DNA of 7,679 nt from Actinomycetota bacterium (GCA_030837445.1 JAUPKM010000323.1:1-7679); one strand, 5' to 3'. Numbered from the stretch's first letter, positions 1 to 5,945 are shown. Notes: generated by a model not told the origin, from the letters alone. Program-made: numbers and translations.

Positions 1-37
1 GCTCGGCATCCGCACCGCGCCCGGCGACGTGAAGTGA
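1..37 (+). CDS. rpmC: 50S ribosomal protein L29, C-terminal end only
   Basis: Only the last 11 codons are present, in frame from base 2, reading LGIRTAPGDVK and then TGA at 35-37. L29 is a small helical protein of the large subunit near the peptide exit tunnel, and its gene normally lies directly upstream of rpsQ. The identification rests on that position and on resemblance to the variable tails of actinobacterial L29, which often carry a Leu-Gly pair after the last helix. The stop codon overlaps the GTG start of rpsQ in a GTGA arrangement, which suggests coupled translation. The body of the gene is outside the window. Confidence 0.75.
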   Translation, partial: LGIRTAPGDVK

Positions 38-330
38 GCGAGACGACGATGAGCAGCACGAGCACGACCGACGCGACGAACCGTCCGGACCGCAAGACGC
101 GGCGCGGGTACGTGGTCAGCGACAAGATGGACAAGACCGTGGTGGTCGCTGTGGAGGACAGGTTCAAGCACGGCCTGTACAGCAAGGTGGTGCGGCGGAC
201 GTCGCGCTACAAGGCCCATGACGAGCGCAATGAGTGCGGCGTCGGTGACCGGGTGCTGCTGATGGAGACCCGACCGTTGTCTGCGACCAAGCGCTGGCGA
301 GTTGTCGAGATTCTCGAGAAGGCCAAGTGA
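34..330 (+). CDS. rpsQ: 30S ribosomal protein S17
   Basis: S17 is a primary 16S rRNA-binding protein of the small subunit with an OB-fold core. The 98-residue product has a Ser/Thr-rich N-terminal tail of about 20 residues. The core then begins around RRGYVVSDKMDKTVVVAVE (about residues 23-42). The family signature GDRVLLMETRPLS lies near residues 72-84, followed by KRWRVVEI. The chosen start is GTG at 34, which overlaps the rpmC stop by four bases. An in-frame ATG at 49 would give 93 residues and cannot be excluded, because neither start has a strong ribosome binding site. N-terminal extensions on S17 are known in actinobacteria, so the tail is not alarming. It is followed after 10 nt by rplN. 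Confidence 0.95.
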   Translation: MSETTMSSTSTTDATNRPDRKTRRGYVVSDKMDKTVVVAVEDRFKHGLYSKVVRRTSRYKAHDERNECGVGDRVLLMETRPLSATKRWRVVEILEKAK

Positions 331-340
331 GGAGCCAGCC

Positions 341-709
341 ATGATTCAGCAGGAATCGCGACTGCGCGTCGCGGACAACACAGGTGCCAAGGAACTGTTG
401 TGCATCCGAGTGCTGGGCGGCTCCGGTCGTCGGTACGCCGGTATCGGAGACGTCATCGTGGCGACCGTCAAGGATGCCATCCCCGGTGGCGGGGTGAAGA
501 AGGGCGAGGTCGTGAAAGCGGTGATCGTTCGCACCCGCATGGAGCGTCGGCGGCCGGACGGGTCGTACATTCGATTCGACGAGAACGCGGCTGTGGTGCT
601 CAAGGGTGATGGCGAGCCCCGCGGTACCCGCATCTTCGGGCCGGTCGGGCGCGAACTTCGCGACAAGCGGTTCATGAAGATCATCTCGCTCGCACCGGAG
701 GTGCTGTGA
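341..709 (+). CDS. rplN: 50S ribosomal protein L14
   Basis: L14 binds 23S rRNA at the subunit interface and takes part in an intersubunit bridge. The product is 122 residues, the usual bacterial length. It begins MIQQESRLRVADNTGAKEL and contains the family signature region from GDVIVATVKDAIPGGG through KKGEVVKAVIVR (about residues 35-63). It ends with the typical RELRDKRFMKIISLAPEVL. The ATG at 341 is chosen over the upstream in-frame GTG at 302, because it matches the conserved N-terminus and has GGAG at 331-334 with good spacing. The start of rplX lies 2 nt after the stop. Confidence 0.98.
   Translation: MIQQESRLRVADNTGAKELLCIRVLGGSGRRYAGIGDVIVATVKDAIPGGGVKKGEVVKAVIVRTRMERRRPDGSYIRFDENAAVVLKGDGEPRGTRIFGPVGRELRDKRFMKIISLAPEVL
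697..702 (+). promoter_or_regulatory. Ribosome binding site that decides the rplX start
   Basis: GGAGGT lies inside the 3' end of rplN. It is 9 nt from the ATG at 712 but only 3 nt from the in-frame GTG at 706, so the ATG is the better start for L24. Confidence 0.75.
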
Positions 710-711
710 CC

Positions 712-1077
712 ATGGCAGGAACCAGAATCCGCAAAGGCGACACCGTGCAGGTCATCGCCGGTCGTCGGGAGGACCGCAACAAGAAGGGCACCGTGCTCGC
801 GGTGCTGCGCGACTCCGACAAGGTGATCGTCGAGGGCATCAACCGGGTCAAGCGGCATACCCGCGTGACCGAGGGGCAGCGCGGCGCCAAAGAGGGCGGC
901 ATCATCACCAAGGAGGCACCGATCCACATCTCCAAGGTGATGGTGGTCGACGCCGATGGTAAGCCGACCCGCATCGGGGTCCGTGAGGAGCGGGGCAGCA
1001 AGACCCGCCCCGACGGAACCAGTTACGACACCACCCGGCGCGTTCGGGTATCCAAGCGAACCGGTAAGGATCTGTGA
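712..1077 (+). CDS. rplX: 50S ribosomal protein L24, with insertions
   Basis: L24 is an assembly-initiator protein that binds the 5' domain of 23S rRNA through a KOW domain. The KOW segment is at residues 8-31 (KGDTVQVIAG...KKGTVLAVL). It is followed by VIVEGINRVKRHT and the conserved GGIITKEAPIHISKVMVVDADGKPTRIG. The protein ends with RRVRVSKRTGKDL. At 121 residues it is longer than the roughly 105 I expect for actinobacterial L24. The KOW loop reads RREDRNKKG where the family usually has a KDKGxKG-like loop. About 11 extra residues, rich in charged and polar amino acids, sit near residues 91-108 between the conserved core and the C-terminal strand. The frame is intact and codon bias matches the neighbours, so these look like real insertions rather than a frameshift. 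The stop overlaps the rplE start by one base (TGATG). Confidence 0.95.
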   Translation: MAGTRIRKGDTVQVIAGRREDRNKKGTVLAVLRDSDKVIVEGINRVKRHTRVTEGQRGAKEGGIITKEAPIHISKVMVVDADGKPTRIGVREERGSKTRPDGTSYDTTRRVRVSKRTGKDL

Positions 1078-1646
1078 TGACGAGCACCGCCACGGAACGC
1101 AGCGTTCCTCGGCTCAAGCAGCGCTACAACGACGAAATCCGCAGCGACCTGCAGACCGAGCTCGGCCTCGGCAATGTGATGCAGGTGCCGGGCCTGGTCA
1201 AGATCGTCGTGAACATGGGTGTCGGTGACGCGGCCCGCGACTCGAAGGTGATCGACGGGGCCGTTCGCGACCTCGCAACGATCACAGGCCAGAAGCCCCG
1301 AGTGACGAAGTCACGCAAGTCCATCGCCCAGTTCAAACTGCGCGAGGGGATGCCGATCGGGGCCCACACCACCCTCCGTGGCGACCGGATGTGGGAATTC
1401 CTCGACCGACTGCTGTCGGTTGCGCTGCCTCGAATCCGCGACTTCCGCGGCCTGTCACCCAAGCAGTTCGACGGTAACGGGAATTACACCTTCGGCCTGA
1501 CCGAGCAGGTCATGTTCCCGGAGATCGACCAGGACAAGATCGACCGAACCCGCGGTATGGACGTCACCGTAGTGACGACCGCAGCCAACGACGACGAGGG
1601 TCGGGCGCTGCTGCGCAAGCTCGGCTTCCCGTTCAAGGAGAAGTGA
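1077..1646 (+). CDS. rplE: 50S ribosomal protein L5
   Basis: L5 binds 5S rRNA in the central protuberance and contacts P-site tRNA and the small-subunit head. The product is 189 residues, near the usual 179-187. Recognisable segments are LKQRYNDEI near the N-terminus, VKIVVNMGVGDA, the family signature LATITGQKPRVTKSRKSIA, and REGMPIGAHTTLRGDRMWEFLDRL. Further on are LPRIRDFRGL and, near the C-terminus, GMDVTVVTTAANDDEGRALLRKLGFPF. The ATG at 1077 is chosen over an adjacent in-frame GTG at 1074, because AAGGA at 1066-1070 is well spaced for it and it forms a TGATG stop-start overlap with rplX. The next gene, rpsN, starts 4 nt after the stop. Confidence 0.98.
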   Translation: MTSTATERSVPRLKQRYNDEIRSDLQTELGLGNVMQVPGLVKIVVNMGVGDAARDSKVIDGAVRDLATITGQKPRVTKSRKSIAQFKLREGMPIGAHTTLRGDRMWEFLDRLLSVALPRIRDFRGLSPKQFDGNGNYTFGLTEQVMFPEIDQDKIDRTRGMDVTVVTTAANDDEGRALLRKLGFPFKEK

Positions 1647-1650
1647 GTAC

Positions 1651-1836
1651 GTGGCAAAGAAGGCGCTGATCAACAAGGCGAACGCGAAGCCGAAGTTCGC
1701 AGTGCGGGCCTACACCCGCTGCACCCGCTGCGGTCGGCCACACTCGGTCTACCGCAAGTTCGGCCTCTGCCGAATCTGCCTGCGGGAGATGGCGCACCGC
1801 GGGGAACTCCCCGGTGTCACCAAGAGCTCCTGGTAA
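1651..1836 (+). CDS. rpsN: 30S ribosomal protein S14, zinc-binding type Z
   Basis: S14 sits in the head of the small subunit and is added late in assembly. The 61-residue product is the short zinc type. The pairs C24-x2-C27 and C40-x2-C43 form a complete zinc-binding set around RCTRCGRPHSVYRKFGLCRICL, and the protein ends in the conserved GELPGVTKSSW. The GTG start at 1651 gives the usual MAKKALI N-terminus and is preceded by AAGGAG at 1635-1640, 10 nt upstream. In actinobacteria this zinc form is the constitutive spc-operon copy. A cysteine-free paralogue is often encoded elsewhere under Zur control, but none is visible here. This gene is followed by the longest gap within the ribosomal-protein run. 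Confidence 0.98.
   Translation: MAKKALINKANAKPKFAVRAYTRCTRCGRPHSVYRKFGLCRICLREMAHRGELPGVTKSSW
1795..1816 (+). other. GC-rich hairpin inside the 3' end of rpsN
   Basis: GGGG at 1801-1804 pairs with CCCC at 1809-1812 across an AACT loop. It is extended by CACC (1795-1798) with GGTG (1813-1816) across a 2-nt bulge. It falls in the codons for the conserved RGELPGV tail, so it may be a by-product of the protein sequence. No T-run follows it. Confidence 0.35.
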
Positions 1837-1953
1837 TACCCCGCACCACCGCTCGACGCCATCCGGGGTCGTGCGCACCAGCACCAACAACGACGCCGCA
1901 GGTCACCCCGGCACTGGGTCGGGGACGAAACCACGGCGAGAGAGAGGCCGGCC
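1837..1953 (+). promoter_or_regulatory. Structured gap between rpsN and rpsH
   Basis: This 117-nt gap contains no credible gene. It carries four alternating complementary blocks: ACCCCG at 1838-1843, CGGGGT at 1864-1869, ACCCCG at 1905-1910 and CGGGG at 1920-1924. The first could pair with the second and the third with the fourth, or the second with the third, giving mutually exclusive hairpins. A purine-rich GAGAGAGAGG at about 1938-1947 is the ribosome binding site of rpsH. No convincing -35/-10 pair is seen. The pairing potential is directly visible, but any regulatory role is inference, and GC-rich DNA gives such matches by chance. Confidence 0.4.
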
Positions 1954-2352
1954 ATGACAATGACCGACCCGATCGCGGACATGTTGACTCGTGTCCGCAA
2001 CGGCAGCACGGCCTACCACGAGCAGGTGGCGATGCCACACTCGAAGATCAAAGAGGGAATCGCCCAGATTCTGGTGGAGCAGGGTTACGTCGGCGGCGTG
2101 AGCGTCGAGGACGCGGCCGTGGGTAAGACGCTGGTGGTGGAACTCAAGTACGGCCCGAACCGGGAACGCTCGATCGCGGGCATCCGCCGGGTCAGCAAGC
2201 CCGGTCTGCGGGTGTACGCGAAGAGCACTGGAATGCCCAAGGTTCTCGGCGGACTGGGTATCGCCATCATCTCGACCTCGGCCGGTCTGTTGACCGACCG
2301 TCAGGCCACGGCCAAGGGTGTGGGCGGGGAAGTCCTCGCCTACGTCTGGTGA
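1954..2352 (+). CDS. rpsH: 30S ribosomal protein S8
   Basis: S8 binds the central domain of 16S rRNA. In E. coli it also represses translation of the spc operon by binding its mRNA. The 132-residue product starts MTMTDPIADMLTRVRNG, the classic S8 N-terminus, and carries the signature GLGIAIISTSAGLLTDRQA near the C-terminus, ending in GGEVLAYVW. The ATG at 1954 gives the canonical start. An in-frame ATG at 1960 would remove only two residues. The ribosome binding site is the purine tract just upstream. It is the first gene after the 117-nt gap, and rplF follows after 16 nt. Confidence 0.98.
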   Translation: MTMTDPIADMLTRVRNGSTAYHEQVAMPHSKIKEGIAQILVEQGYVGGVSVEDAAVGKTLVVELKYGPNRERSIAGIRRVSKPGLRVYAKSTGMPKVLGGLGIAIISTSAGLLTDRQATAKGVGGEVLAYVW

Positions 2353-2368
2353 GAGGGGTCTGAAGACA

Positions 2369-2905
2369 ATGTCACGTATTGGAAGACTTCCCATCGAGGT
2401 GCCGGCCGGCGTCACCGTCGGCATCGACGGCCAGCAGGTATCGGTCGCTGGCCCCAAGGGGTCGCTGGAGTTGACGATCAGCGAGCCGATCAAGATCGCG
2501 GCCGACGCAGGAGTCCTGACCGTCACTCGCCCCGACGACGCCCGCGGGAACCGTGCCCTGCACGGTCTCACCCGCAGCTTGGTCGCCAACATGATCATCG
2601 GGGTCACCGAGGGCTACACCAAGAAGATGGAGATCTCCGGGACCGGCTACCGGGTCGTGCCGAAGGGCAATGACCTGGAGTTCGCGCTCGGCTACAGCCA
2701 TCCGGTGCTCGTGAAGGCACCGGACGGAATCTCATTCCAAGTCGAGGGCCCGACCAAGTTCGCGGTCTCCGGCATCGACAAGCAGAAGGTCGGCGAAGTG
2801 GCCGCCAACATCCGCAAGATCCGCAAACTCGACCCCTACAAGGGCAAGGGCGTGCGGTATGCGAACGAGGTCATTCGCCGCAAGGCCGGAAAGGCGGGTA
2901 AGTAA
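2369..2905 (+). CDS. rplF: 50S ribosomal protein L6
   Basis: L6 binds 23S rRNA near the sarcin-ricin loop and the factor-binding site. The 178-residue product is standard length. It starts MSRIGRLPIEVPAGV and has the two repeated L6 folds. The first includes GPKGSLELTI and RALHGLTRSLVANMI; the second includes GTGYRV, ALGYSHPV and the end of the protein. The family signature PYKGKGVRYANE lies near residue 158, and the tail is lysine-rich (RRKAGKAGK). The ATG at 2369 is chosen over an upstream in-frame start at 2318, which would overlap rpsH and add non-family residues. GAGAGGGG at 2351-2358 serves as ribosome binding site. rplR begins 3 nt after the stop. Confidence 0.98.
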   Translation: MSRIGRLPIEVPAGVTVGIDGQQVSVAGPKGSLELTISEPIKIAADAGVLTVTRPDDARGNRALHGLTRSLVANMIIGVTEGYTKKMEISGTGYRVVPKGNDLEFALGYSHPVLVKAPDGISFQVEGPTKFAVSGIDKQKVGEVAANIRKIRKLDPYKGKGVRYANEVIRRKAGKAGK

Positions 2906-2908
2906 CCC

Positions 2909-3289
2909 ATGGCCGTTATCAACAAGATCGGCACGGGGGACCCCAGGTCCACCGGACGTCGACGTCGCCACAGCCGGGTTCGGAAGAACTTGGCAGGCAC
3001 CGCGGCCCGGCCGCGACTGGCCGTATTCAGGTCGTCCCGGCACCTGGTCGCCCAGGTCATCGACGATGCCGACGGGCGCACGTTGGCCTCGGCCTCGACG
3101 ATGGAACCCGATCTGCGAAACCTGGACGGCGACAAGAGCGCCAAGGCCACGCGGGTCGGCGAATTGGTCGCAGAACGTGCCAAGTCCGCTGGAATCTCCT
3201 CGGTCGTGTTCGACCGTGGTGGCTTCCGCTACGCAGGCCGGGTGGCCGCCCTTGCACAGGGCGCCCGCGATGCCGGCCTGAATTTCTGA
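2909..3289 (+). CDS. rplR: 50S ribosomal protein L18
   Basis: L18 binds 5S rRNA and, with L5, anchors it in the central protuberance. The 126-residue product has a basic N-terminus (GRRRRHSRVRKNLAGT) and the core RPRLAVFRSSRHLVAQVIDDADGRTLASAST. It then has VGELVAERAKSAGISSVVFDRGGFRYAGRVAALAQGARDAGLNF, the characteristic C-terminal half. The ATG at 2909 follows the rplF stop by 3 nt. The ribosome binding site is weak: GGAAAGG at about 2888-2894 is rather far away. Translation is therefore probably coupled to rplF. A 28-nt gap precedes rpsE. Confidence 0.98.
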   Translation: MAVINKIGTGDPRSTGRRRRHSRVRKNLAGTAARPRLAVFRSSRHLVAQVIDDADGRTLASASTMEPDLRNLDGDKSAKATRVGELVAERAKSAGISSVVFDRGGFRYAGRVAALAQGARDAGLNF

Positions 3290-3317
3290 CGAGCAGTAGA
3301 GGAAAGAGGTAGACAAT

Positions 3318-3884
3318 ATGGCTGCACAGCGCAGAGGCGGCGGTGGCCGCGACTCGCGAGGCGCCGAGAAGAGCCAGTTCCTCGAGCGAGTCGTGGCGAT
3401 CAATCGGGTCTCGAAGGTCGTCAAGGGTGGTCGCCGGTTCAGCTTCACCGCCCTGGTGGTCGTCGGCGACGGCGATGGCACCGTGGGCGTCGGCTACGGC
3501 AAGGCCAAGGAGGTGCCCGCGGCGATCGCCAAGGGTGTCGAGGAGGCCAAGAAGGAATTCTTCAAGGTGCCGCGCATTCAGGGCACCATCCCTCATCCCG
3601 TCATCGGTGAGGAGGCGGCCGGTGTCGTGCTGCTGCGTCCCGCGTCGCCCGGTACCGGCGTGATCGCCGGTGGAGCGGTTCGGGCTGTGCTCGAGTGCGC
3701 CGGGATTCACGACGTGCTGAGCAAGTCGCTCGGTTCGTCCAATGCGATCAACATTGTGCACGCGACAGTGGTGGCGCTGAAGATGCTGGAGCGTCCGGAG
3801 GAAGTGGCGGCCCGGCGTGGCCTGCCGCTTGAGGATGTCGCGCCGGCGGCGCTGCTGCGGGCACGAGCTGCGGGAGCGTCCTGA
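3318..3884 (+). CDS. rpsE: 30S ribosomal protein S5
   Basis: S5 lies on the solvent side of the small subunit by the mRNA entry channel and affects decoding accuracy. The 188-residue product has a Gly/Arg-rich N-terminus (QRRGGGGRDSRG). Its double-stranded RNA-binding-like S5 domain carries the signature starting INRVSKVVKGGRRFSFTALV (from about residue 29) and VGYGKAKEVPAAI. The C-terminal domain contains GVVLLRPASPGTGVIAGG, VRAVLECAGI and NAINIVHATVVAL. The ATG at 3318 has AGAGGT at 3305-3310 upstream. The stop overlaps the rpmD start by one base (TGATG). Confidence 0.98.
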   Translation: MAAQRRGGGGRDSRGAEKSQFLERVVAINRVSKVVKGGRRFSFTALVVVGDGDGTVGVGYGKAKEVPAAIAKGVEEAKKEFFKVPRIQGTIPHPVIGEEAAGVVLLRPASPGTGVIAGGAVRAVLECAGIHDVLSKSLGSSNAINIVHATVVALKMLERPEEVAARRGLPLEDVAPAALLRARAAGAS

Positions 3885-4072
3885 TGGCTGACCTGTTGAT
3901 TACTCAGACCCGATCGGAGATCGGTGGCACGAGGTCCCAGCGTGAGACGTTGAAGTCGCTGGGGCTGAAGCGCATCGGTGACTCCGTGATCAAGCAGGAT
4001 CGGCCGGAGTTCCGCGGCATGATCCGCCACGTGACCCACCTGATCACCGTTGAGGAGGTTCAAGCCAAATGA
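3884..4072 (+). CDS. rpmD: 50S ribosomal protein L30
   Basis: L30 is a small large-subunit protein with a ferredoxin-like fold. The 62-residue product MADLLITQTRSEIGGTRSQRETLKSLGL... has the expected length and the conserved pattern LITQTRSxIG, R(S)QRETLKSLGLKRI and D(RP)xxRGMIxHVxHLITVEE. It is sandwiched between rpsE (1-nt overlap) and rplO (4-nt ATGA overlap), its usual place in the spc cluster. GGGAG at 3872-3876, inside the end of rpsE, can serve as ribosome binding site. Confidence 0.98.
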   Translation: MADLLITQTRSEIGGTRSQRETLKSLGLKRIGDSVIKQDRPEFRGMIRHVTHLITVEEVQAK

Positions 4073-4509
4073 CGCTAAAGGTTCATCACCTGCGCCCAGC
4101 GCCCGGCGCCAAGACTGCCAAGACTCGGGTCGGTCGTGGCGAGGGCAGCAAGGGAAAGACCGCCGGCCGTGGCACCAAGGGCACCAAGGCCCGGTACCAG
4201 GTCCCGGCAGCCTTCGAAGGCGGGCAGATGCCGCTGCACATGCGGCTGCCCAAACTCAAGGGTTTCAAGAATCCCAACAAGGTCGCGTTCCAGGTCGTCA
4301 ACCTCGACCAACTCGCAACGTTGTTCCCGGAAGGTGGCGAGGTCGGCATTGACGATCTGGTCGCCAAGGGTGCCGTGCGCGCCAACCAGCCGGTCAAGGT
4401 GCTCGGCAGTGGGCAGGTGACGGCCGCGATGCAGGTCACCGCCAACGCATTCTCGAAGTCGGCAGCCGAGAAGATCGCGGCCGCCGGCGGAACCACCACC
4501 GCTAGCTAG
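4069..4509 (+). CDS. rplO: 50S ribosomal protein L15
   Basis: L15 is a late-assembly 23S rRNA-binding protein with a long basic extended N-terminus. The 146-residue product shows LHxLRPAPGA-like residues near the start and GRGEGSKGKTAGRGTKGTKAR (about residues 23-43). It then has FEGGQMPLHMRLPKLKGF. The C-terminal signature starts KVLGSGQVTAAMQVTANAFS and includes AAEKI. The ATG overlaps the rpmD stop as ATGA, with a strong GAGGAGG at 4052-4058 inside rpmD. The gene is followed within 8 nt by a long hairpin, which makes it the likely last gene of the ribosomal-protein transcription unit. Confidence 0.98.
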   Translation: MTLKVHHLRPAPGAKTAKTRVGRGEGSKGKTAGRGTKGTKARYQVPAAFEGGQMPLHMRLPKLKGFKNPNKVAFQVVNLDQLATLFPEGGEVGIDDLVAKGAVRANQPVKVLGSGQVTAAMQVTANAFSKSAAEKIAAAGGTTTAS

Positions 4510-4516
4510 GCGCCCG

Positions 4517-4550
4517 ATGGCTGCGACCCCGTGGGTGGGGTCGCGGCTGT
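4517..4550 (+). terminator. Long hairpin after rplO, probable terminator
   Basis: The arms at 4517-4530 and 4537-4550 pair over 14 bp around a GTGGGT loop. The inner 8 bp (GCGACCCC with GGGGTCGC) are perfect Watson-Crick, and the outer part contains G-T wobbles. Only two T residues follow, so this is not a classic U-tract terminator. Actinobacteria are, however, thought to use many hairpins with poor U-tracts. It starts 7 nt after the rplO stop, between two functional units, which supports a terminator or attenuator role. This is the strongest secondary-structure signal in the window. Confidence 0.7.
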
Positions 4551-4649
4551 TAGGCTCCGGTGGGCGCGGTCCGTGGGCGCAATCACCACGCGAGCGGGTT
4601 CACCCGAACATAAGTCGATCCACATCCGACGCCGATCCAGGAGGTGCCA
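4551..4649 (+). promoter_or_regulatory. Upstream region of secY, promoter suspected but weak
   Basis: The gap between the rplO hairpin and secY holds no gene. TAGGCT at 4551-4556 fits an actinobacterial -10 pattern (TAnnnT), but no good -35 lies 16-18 nt before it. GTGGGCGC occurs twice, at 4560-4567 and 4573-4580, 13 nt apart, forming an imperfect tandem pair that could be an operator or chance. A small CGGG/CCCG hairpin lies at 4595-4606. The region ends in the secY ribosome binding site. A promoter here is inferred mainly from the preceding hairpin. Confidence 0.3.
4639..4644 (+). promoter_or_regulatory. Strong ribosome binding site of secY
   Basis: AGGAGG lies 5 nt before the GTG at 4650. 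An in-frame GTG at 4644 overlaps this element and so cannot be the start served by it. This fixes the secY start at 4650. Confidence 0.85.
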
Positions 4650-5945
4650 GTGCTCGCGGGATTCGCGTCCATCTTCCGCACCCCGGACCTGCGCAACAAG
4701 GTCCTCATCACGCTGGGTCTGCTCGCCCTCTACCGGATGGGCTGCTTCATCCCCATCCCCGGTGTCAGCTACAGGTCGGTGCAGACCTGCATCGATGTGG
4801 TGGAGGGAAATTCGCTCTACGGCTTGATCAACCTGTTCTCGGGTGGGGCGCTGCTGCAGTTGAGCGTGTTCGCACTGGGGGTAGTGCCCTACATCACCGC
4901 CAGCATCATCATCCAACTTCTCACCGTGGTCATCCCCCGGCTGGAGGCCCTGAAGAAGGAGGGCCAATCCGGCCAGGCGAAGATGACGCAGTACACGCGC
5001 TATCTGACCGTCGGGTTGGCGGTGCTGCAGTGCACCGGCATCGTGGCCCTGGCCCGGTCACCAGGTCGGTTGTTCCAGGGCTGCCCGGAGCAACTGGTAC
5101 CGAATCAGTCCATAGCGGTCGTGCTCAGCATGATCTTGACGATGACGGCCGGCACCGTGCTGGTGATGTGGTTCGGCGAGATCATCACCGACAAGGGCAT
5201 CGGCAACGGGATGAGCCTGCTGATCTTCGCCTCCATCCTCTCCGCCTTCCCCGGACAGTTCGCGACGATCTTCCAGACCAAGGGAGCGTTCATCCTTGGC
5301 CTGGTGCTACTCGTGGCGTTGATAACCATCTGTGCGGTCGTCTACGTCGAACAGGCCCAGCGGCGAGTGCCGGTGCAATATGCAAAACGAATGGTCGGCA
5401 ACAAGCTCTACGGCGGCGCATCCACCTACATTCCATTGAAGGTGAACATGGCGGGCGTCATCCCGGTCATCTTCGCCTCCAGCCTGCTCTACATTCCGCA
5501 GCTGATCGTCACCCTGTCGGGCAGCCAGTCGGGTTGGGCGCAGTGGATCCAGACCAACTTCACCACCGGCGACAAGCCGATCTACCTGCTCACCTACTTC
5601 CTGCTGATCGTCTTCTTCGCCTACTTCTACGTGGCCATCACCTTCAACCCGGTGGAAGTCGCCGACGATATGAAGAAGTACGGCGGATTCATCCCCGGCA
5701 TCCGCGCCGGTAAGCCGACGGCCGAGTACCTCAACTATGTACTCACCCGGCTCACCTTCCCCGGTTCGCTCTACCTGGGCGTGATCGCCATCATCCCGTT
5801 CGCTGGTTTCGCGATGCTGGGAGTGGGGCAGAACTTCCTGTTCGGCGGAACGTCATTGCTGATCATGGTGGGTGTCGGGCTCGATACCGTGAAGCAACTG
5901 CAGTCCCAACTTCAACAGCGCAACTATGAAGGGTTCCTGAGATGA
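4650..5945 (+). CDS. secY: Protein translocase subunit SecY
   Basis: SecY is the ten-helix channel of the SecYEG translocon, through which SecA pushes secretory proteins and into which membrane proteins are inserted. From GTG at 4650 it has 431 residues, beginning (M)LAGFASIFRTPDLRNKVLITL, a typical actinobacterial start. Helix 1 spans about residues 17-34. The plug region and first family signature run from about 58 to 91 (GLINLFSGGALLQLSVFALG, then VPYITASIIIQLL). The second signature lies at about 166-193 (TAGTVLVMWFGEIITDKGIG and so on). The cytosolic loop with QAQRRVPVQYAKRM includes R238 and R239. The loop FIPGIRAGKPT contains R352, which I align with the SecA-critical E. coli R357. The protein ends YEGFLR. 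The adk start overlaps the stop as ATGA. Confidence 0.98.
   Translation: MLAGFASIFRTPDLRNKVLITLGLLALYRMGCFIPIPGVSYRSVQTCIDVVEGNSLYGLINLFSGGALLQLSVFALGVVPYITASIIIQLLTVVIPRLEALKKEGQSGQAKMTQYTRYLTVGLAVLQCTGIVALARSPGRLFQGCPEQLVPNQSIAVVLSMILTMTAGTVLVMWFGEIITDKGIGNGMSLLIFASILSAFPGQFATIFQTKGAFILGLVLLVALITICAVVYVEQAQRRVPVQYAKRMVGNKLYGGASTYIPLKVNMAGVIPVIFASSLLYIPQLIVTLSGSQSGWAQWIQTNFTTGDKPIYLLTYFLLIVFFAYFYVAITFNPVEVADDMKKYGGFIPGIRAGKPTAEYLNYVLTRLTFPGSLYLGVIAIIPFAGFAMLGVGQNFLFGGTSLLIMVGVGLDTVKQLQSQLQQRNYEGFLR

Noticed and set aside
1831..1839. TGGTAATAC as an extended -10 promoter ahead of rpsH
   Set aside because: The last -10 base is C instead of T, there is no -35, and the element coincides with the conserved Trp codon and stop of rpsN.
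1903..2607. 234-codon antisense frame across the rpsN-rpsH gap, rpsH and rplF
   Set aside because: It partly covers the gap but lies mostly opposite conserved genes. Its composition looks like random GC-rich translation.
2732..3481. 249-codon antisense frame across rplF, rplR and rpsE
   Set aside because: It spans three well-supported genes on the opposite strand. Long antisense frames are expected in GC-rich DNA, and the product resembles nothing I recognise.
3057..3761. 234-codon antisense frame across rplR and rpsE
   Set aside because: It is a shadow of conserved ribosomal-protein genes, with low-complexity Arg/His/Pro composition and no supporting ribosome binding site.
4594..4610. GGGTTCACCCG resembling a tRNA T-arm
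   Set aside because: The stem is only 4 bp, the loop does not fit the TTCRANNC pattern, and no acceptor or anticodon arms surround it.
4517..5713. 398-codon + strand open frame overlapping most of secY
   Set aside because: It is an out-of-frame shadow of secY. Its translation is rich in Arg, His, Pro and Gly with no family resemblance, whereas the secY frame is unmistakable.
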